From Oscillospiraceae bacterium (lineage in GTDB: Bacteria > Bacillota > Clostridia > Oscillospirales > Oscillospiraceae): a stretch of DNA of 41,820 bases. Positions within the stretch are counted from its first letter, which is position 1. Each line of letters begins with the position of its first letter. The notes below the pieces were generated by a model. The model was not told the origin of the DNA. It ran no database searches and saw only the letters and a list, made by a program, of their open reading frames with translations. The translations under genes were made by a program, and so were the position numbers. Of this stretch, positions 38,751 through 41,820 are shown piece after piece. Location of the stretch: contig JAAWUC010000005.1 of assembly GCA_022804995.1 (NCBI GenBank), forward strand, positions 1 to 41,820, read 5' to 3'.

Positions 38751-39671
38751 TCAGCACACCAGCGTTCCTGTCTCCATGTCCTCCAAAAATCCGGGCTTCT
38801 GAAACCGCCGGGTGATATCCTGGAGGGACCGCATGGGCACAGTCAGACGCCTGTCCTTGTGGCAGACCAGATAGAAGCTCCGATTCCACTCCGACTCCGC
38901 GCTGCGGATGACATGGATCCGTCCCGCCTTTGCCTCGTTCTCCACCAGCCGCGCCGACACCGCCGCGATACACCCGTTATACAGAATCGCACTCTTGAAG
39001 GCATCCAGGCAGGTGGCCTCCCAGGCGATGCGGCACTTTACCCGCCGCCGCTCCAGATACTCCTCAAACAGCCGCCGGGTGCCGCTCCCCTTCTCCCGCA
39101 TGACGAAATCCCAGTCCGCAAGCTCGCTGACGTGGATCTCCCGGCGGGAGGCCAGGGGGTGGTCCTTCGCCGCCGCCAGCACCAGAAAGTCGTCCACCAC
39201 CGGCACCGCCGTCAGCTCCGGACTGGTGATAATCCCCTCCACCAGCCCCACGTCCAGCTCCGAGGAGAGCAGCTTTCTCTCGATCACACTGGTGTTGGCG
39301 ACGCAGGCATAGGTCCGCAGATCCGGATGGAGCCGCTTGAGATCGTTGAGTACCGACGAGAGCAGACAGGCCCCTACCGTGATCGTGGCCCCAATCCGCA
39401 GCAGCTCCGTCCGCTGGAGCTGGGCCATATTGGCCTCCAGCACATCAAATTGGCTGAGGGTCTTCCGGGCATAGGAGAGCAGTTGCTCCCCCGCCTCGGT
39501 GATATATAGCTTTTTGCTCAGGCGGTCGAACAGCGCCGTCTTATAGTGGTCCTCCAGCTCCCGGACGGCCTGACTGACGGTGGGCTGGGTCACAAAGCAC
39601 CGCTCCGCCGCCGCCGACATCTTTCCCGTCTCCGCCACCGCCACAAAAATCCGCAGATGCCGTATGGTCAT
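38751..39671 (-). CDS. LysR-family regulator
   Basis: A 306-residue LysR regulator with its helix-turn-helix at about 1-65 (HLRIFVAVAETGKMSAAAERCFVTQPTVSQAVRELE) and an effector domain from about 88. The binding-domain pattern (LRIGATITVGACLLSSVLNDL, DVGLVEG, FVMREKGSGTRRLFEEYL) is that of the CysL/YeiE and selenium-metabolism-associated LysR group, often linked to sulfur or sulfite genes. The ATG at 39669-39671 follows AAGGAGGG. It is divergent from a sulfur-type flavoprotein gene, and an imperfect palindrome in the shared gap could be its box, so I infer it controls that operon. Confidence 0.92.
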   Translation of the reverse strand: MTIRHLRIFVAVAETGKMSAAAERCFVTQPTVSQAVRELEDHYKTALFDRLSKKLYITEAGEQLLSYARKTLSQFDVLEANMAQLQRTELLRIGATITVGACLLSSVLNDLKRLHPDLRTYACVANTSVIERKLLSSELDVGLVEGIITSPELTAVPVVDDFLVLAAAKDHPLASRREIHVSELADWDFVMREKGSGTRRLFEEYLERRRVKCRIAWEATCLDAFKSAILYNGCIAAVSARLVENEAKAGRIHVIRSAESEWNRSFYLVCHKDRRLTVPMRSLQDITRRFQKPGFLEDMETGTLVC

Positions 39672-39685
39672 ATGCGCCCTCCTTG

Positions 39686-39700
39686 ATAGATTTTACCTAT
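39686..39700. promoter_or_regulatory. Candidate LysR box between the divergent genes
   Basis: ATAG-N7-CTAT, an imperfect 15-bp palindrome with the T-N11-A form of LysR sites. It overlaps the lysR leader, between its promoter and start codon. Confidence 0.5.
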
Positions 39701-39712
39701 ATGTTTGATATA

Positions 39713-39741
39713 AAAATACCATTTTTCTAATAAGATTGCAA
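39713..39741 (-). promoter_or_regulatory. Putative promoter of the lysR gene
   Basis: Minus-strand TTGCAA (39736-39741), 17 bases, TATTTT (39713-39718). Confidence 0.5.
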
Positions 39742-39751
39742 GTGCTATAAT
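39742..39751 (+). promoter_or_regulatory. Extended -10 promoter of the flavoprotein operon
   Basis: TG-C-TATAAT at 39743-39751. No good -35 box is visible 17-18 bases upstream, typical of an extended -10 or an activator-dependent promoter. It overlaps the lysR promoter back to back. Confidence 0.6.
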
Positions 39752-39806
39752 GGAAGGCAAGTGGAAAGCCGTTCCAGAAAAAATGATGAAGCAAGGAGAG
39801 ACTGCT

Positions 39807-41441
39807 ATGAAGATTTTGATTCTTGGTGGCGTCGCCGCCGGCACCAAGGTGGCCGCCAAGCTCCTCCGGGAGGACCGGAGCAGCGAGGTCACGATTCTCA
39901 CCAAGGGGAAGGATATCTCCTATGCCGGCTGCGGCCTGCCCTACTACGTGGGCGGCGTTATCCGGGAGAAGAGCGAGCTCATTGTCAACACCCCGGAGAA
40001 GTTCGCCAGGCTCACCGGGGCGAAGGTTCTCACCCGAACCGAGGCCGAGGCCGTGGACACTGTCGGGCACACCGTGACGGCGAAAAATCTGGACACCGGA
40101 GAGAGCGCCGCTTATTCCTACGACAAGCTGGTCATCGCCACCGGCGCGTCCCCCTTCGTGCCCCCCATTGAGGGCCTGACGCTGCAAAACGTCTTTGTCA
40201 TGCGCACCCCCGACGACGCCATCGCCCTGCGGGAGGCGGTGGAGGCCGGGGGCATCAAGCGGGCCGTGGTGGCCGGAGGCGGCTTCATTGGCCTGGAGGT
40301 GGCGGAGAATCTGGCCCTCCAGGGGGTGAAGGTCAGCGTCATTGACTTCGCCCCCCATGTGCTGCCCAACTTCCTGGACCCCGAGATGAGCGAGTTCGTG
40401 GAGAACCGGATGGCCGAGGCCGGGGTCATGCCCATGACCGGCGTGTCCCTGGAGGGCGTCACCGGCGAGGGGAAGGTGGAGAAGGTCCAGACCAGCAAGC
40501 GCGCCATGAAGGCCGACGCGCTGGTGCTGGCCATCGGCATCCGGCCCAACACCGGTTTCCTGGAGGGCTCCGGCATCGAGATGTTCAAGGGCGCCATCCT
40601 CACTGACCGGTACCTGCGCACCAACGTGCCCGACGTCTACGCCGCCGGGGACTGCGCCATGGTGACAAACCGCCAGACCGGCAAGAGCGCCTGGTCCCCC
40701 ATGGGCTCCACCGCTAACATTGCCGGGCGGATTCTGGCACAAAATATTGCCGGGGCGGAGCTTGCCTATCCCGGCGTGCTGGGCACCGGCGTGGCCAAGC
40801 TGCCCGGGGGCATCTGCGCCGGCCGCACGGGCCTGACGGAGACCGCCGCCAGGGCGGAGGGCTATGACGTGGTGACGGCCCTCTCTGTGATGGACGACAA
40901 GGCCCACTACTACCCCGGCGCGGGGAGCTTTATTGTCAAGCTCACCGCCGACCGCTCCAGCCGGAAGCTCCTGGGCGTCCAGGTCCTGGGCCCCGGCGCG
41001 GTGGACAAGGTGACGGACATCGGCGTCGCCGCCATTTCCCTGGGGGCCACGGCGGACCAGCTGGCGTCCATGGACTTCGCCTACGCGCCGCCCTTCTCCA
41101 CCGCCATCCACCCCTTTGCCGCCGCCGTCAACGTGCTGCTCAACAAGCTGGACGGCGGCATGGACTCCGTCACCCCGGCGGAGTTCGCCGCCGGCGGGGC
41201 CGAGGGCCGGGAGATCATCGACTGCTCCCCCGCTCCCGCCCTGGAGGGAAAGAAGTATCTGGAGCTGACCGCCATCGAGGGCGAGATTCCGGGGCTGGGG
41301 AAGGACGACCCGCTCCTGCTGGTCTGCGCCAAGGGCAAGCGGGCCTATCTCACTCAGAACCGCATGAAGTTCTACGGCTACACCAATACGAAGATTCTGG
41401 AGGGCGGAACCACCTTCAACGAGATCGAAACAGACGAATAA
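39807..41441 (+). CDS. CoA-disulfide/polysulfide reductase-like flavoprotein with rhodanese domain
   Basis: FAD- and NAD(P)H-dependent disulfide reductase of 544 residues. The FAD loop is LGGVAAGTKVAAKL, followed by the single active-site Cys42 in SYAGCGLPYYVGG, the mark of CoA-disulfide reductases and NADH oxidases of this class. The NAD loop is VVAGGGFIGLEVAENLALQG and the second FAD motif is YAAGDCAMV. A C-terminal rhodanese-like domain (about 455-544) keeps the loop CAKGKR with Cys507. Such fusions reduce polysulfide or CoA-persulfide. The ATG at 39807 follows AAGGAGAG; the frame is open upstream over the promoter. A siroheme-type reductase gene starts 27 bp downstream and a LysR gene is divergent, so a role in sulfur compound reduction is likely. 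Confidence 0.9.
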   Translation: MKILILGGVAAGTKVAAKLLREDRSSEVTILTKGKDISYAGCGLPYYVGGVIREKSELIVNTPEKFARLTGAKVLTRTEAEAVDTVGHTVTAKNLDTGESAAYSYDKLVIATGASPFVPPIEGLTLQNVFVMRTPDDAIALREAVEAGGIKRAVVAGGGFIGLEVAENLALQGVKVSVIDFAPHVLPNFLDPEMSEFVENRMAEAGVMPMTGVSLEGVTGEGKVEKVQTSKRAMKADALVLAIGIRPNTGFLEGSGIEMFKGAILTDRYLRTNVPDVYAAGDCAMVTNRQTGKSAWSPMGSTANIAGRILAQNIAGAELAYPGVLGTGVAKLPGGICAGRTGLTETAARAEGYDVVTALSVMDDKAHYYPGAGSFIVKLTADRSSRKLLGVQVLGPGAVDKVTDIGVAAISLGATADQLASMDFAYAPPFSTAIHPFAAAVNVLLNKLDGGMDSVTPAEFAAGGAEGREIIDCSPAPALEGKKYLELTAIEGEIPGLGKDDPLLLVCAKGKRAYLTQNRMKFYGYTNTKILEGGTTFNEIETDE

Positions 41442-41468
41442 CCATCAACCAATGAGGAGGAACAGCAT

Positions 41469-41820
41469 ATGGCAGCGTTAACCGTCAGCCCCATCGAGGA
41501 GAAGCGGGTCAAGGCCCTGGGCTTTCTGAGCAACAAGGGCACCGACAATTTCTCCGGCCGCATCATCACCGTCAACGGCAAAATTACCGCCGCCCAGCAC
41601 CAGCGCATCGCCGAGGCCGCGGAGAAGTTCGGTAACGGAAACATCACCTTCACCACCCGCCTGACCATTGAGGTTCAGGGCATCCCTTACGACAAGATCG
41701 AGGACTTCCGCGCCTACATCCGGGAGGCGGGGCTGGAGACCGGCGGCACCGGCTCCCTGGTGCGGCCCGTGGTGGCCTGCAAGGGCACCACCTGCCAGTA
41801 CGGCCTGCTGGACTCCTTCG
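41469..41820 (+). CDS. Siroheme nitrite/sulfite reductase-like protein, partial
   Basis: The first 117 residues are present; the window ends inside the gene. The N-terminus is the ferredoxin-like half-domain of nitrite/sulfite reductases (GRIITVNGKITAAQHQRIAEAAEKFGNG, TFTTRLTIEVQGIPYDKI), and GSLVRPVVACKGTTCQYGLLDSF holds the first cysteine pair (C-x5-C) of the siroheme-coupled 4Fe-4S cluster. The second pair would lie past the edge. ATG at 41469 with GAGGAGGAA ahead. It is probably co-transcribed with the rhodanese flavoprotein; electron supply from that protein is a plausible but unproven role. Whether the substrate is sulfite, nitrite or something else cannot be said from this fragment. 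Confidence 0.88.
   Translation, partial: MAALTVSPIEEKRVKALGFLSNKGTDNFSGRIITVNGKITAAQHQRIAEAAEKFGNGNITFTTRLTIEVQGIPYDKIEDFRAYIREAGLETGGTGSLVRPVVACKGTTCQYGLLDSF

Noticed and set aside
1-41820. CRISPR array or other tandem repeat system
   Set aside because: I saw no regularly spaced direct repeats on reading through the window. The only recurrent short motif is the operator-like palindrome.

Overview
The window looks like chromosomal DNA from an anaerobic, endospore-forming, high-GC member of the Clostridia, most like Oscillospiraceae (Flavonifractor, Lawsonibacter or Oscillibacter type). This is inferred from four things: SpoIIM and SpoVAC sporulation proteins, strong AGGAGG ribosome-binding sites with TTGACA/TATAAT promoters in GC-rich DNA, an Asn-type T-box leader, and gene types such as GSIII glutamine synthetase, high-molecular-weight rubredoxin and a MetH without its activation domain. 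No species call is possible from the sequence alone.

Layout. 1-8.2 kb (mostly minus strand): a partial polyprenyl-phosphate sugar-1-phosphate transferase, trpS, metH, xerD-spoIIM, yrzE-yajC and a VanX-like D,D-dipeptidase lipoprotein. 8.3-12.4 kb (plus): a zinc-ribbon membrane protein with a degenerate L,D-transpeptidase domain, an L,D-transpeptidase lipoprotein with its catalytic residues intact, trmO and a flavoprotein-rubredoxin fusion. 12.4-17 kb (plus): a T-box leader with an apparent AAC (Asn) specifier ahead of asnB and glnN, then a small DUF6465-like protein. The order suggests one switch that couples asparagine starvation to glutamine and asparagine synthesis.

17.7-27.1 kb (minus): the most interesting block. 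Nine co-oriented genes encode a FadR-type GntR regulator, a LarA-family nickel-pincer racemase/epimerase, a Zn-dependent dehydrogenase, a complete tripartite tricarboxylate transporter (TctC, TctB, TctA), an SDR of the mannonate/fructuronate oxidoreductase type, an RraA/HMG-aldolase family protein and a D-2-hydroxyacid dehydrogenase. Five copies of an ATCATC-N-GATGT-like palindrome lie in the two regulatory gaps only, one just downstream of the main -10 box. I infer an uncharacterised route for uptake, C2 epimerisation, oxidation and aldol cleavage of a sugar acid or 2-hydroxyacid, controlled by the GntR protein.

27.2-41.8 kb: an AraC/GyrI regulator with a MATE exporter; a decayed IS630-type transposase in an AT-richer gap; a hybrid sensor kinase; a Gfo/Idh/MocA oxidoreductase; a solitary spoVAC beside an AIM24-family gene; tRNA-Gly(GCC); a second MATE gene with a lipoprotein of unknown function; and, at the right edge, a LysR regulator divergent from a CoA-disulfide-reductase-like flavoprotein with a rhodanese domain and the start of a siroheme sulfite/nitrite reductase-like gene, pointing to sulfur metabolism.
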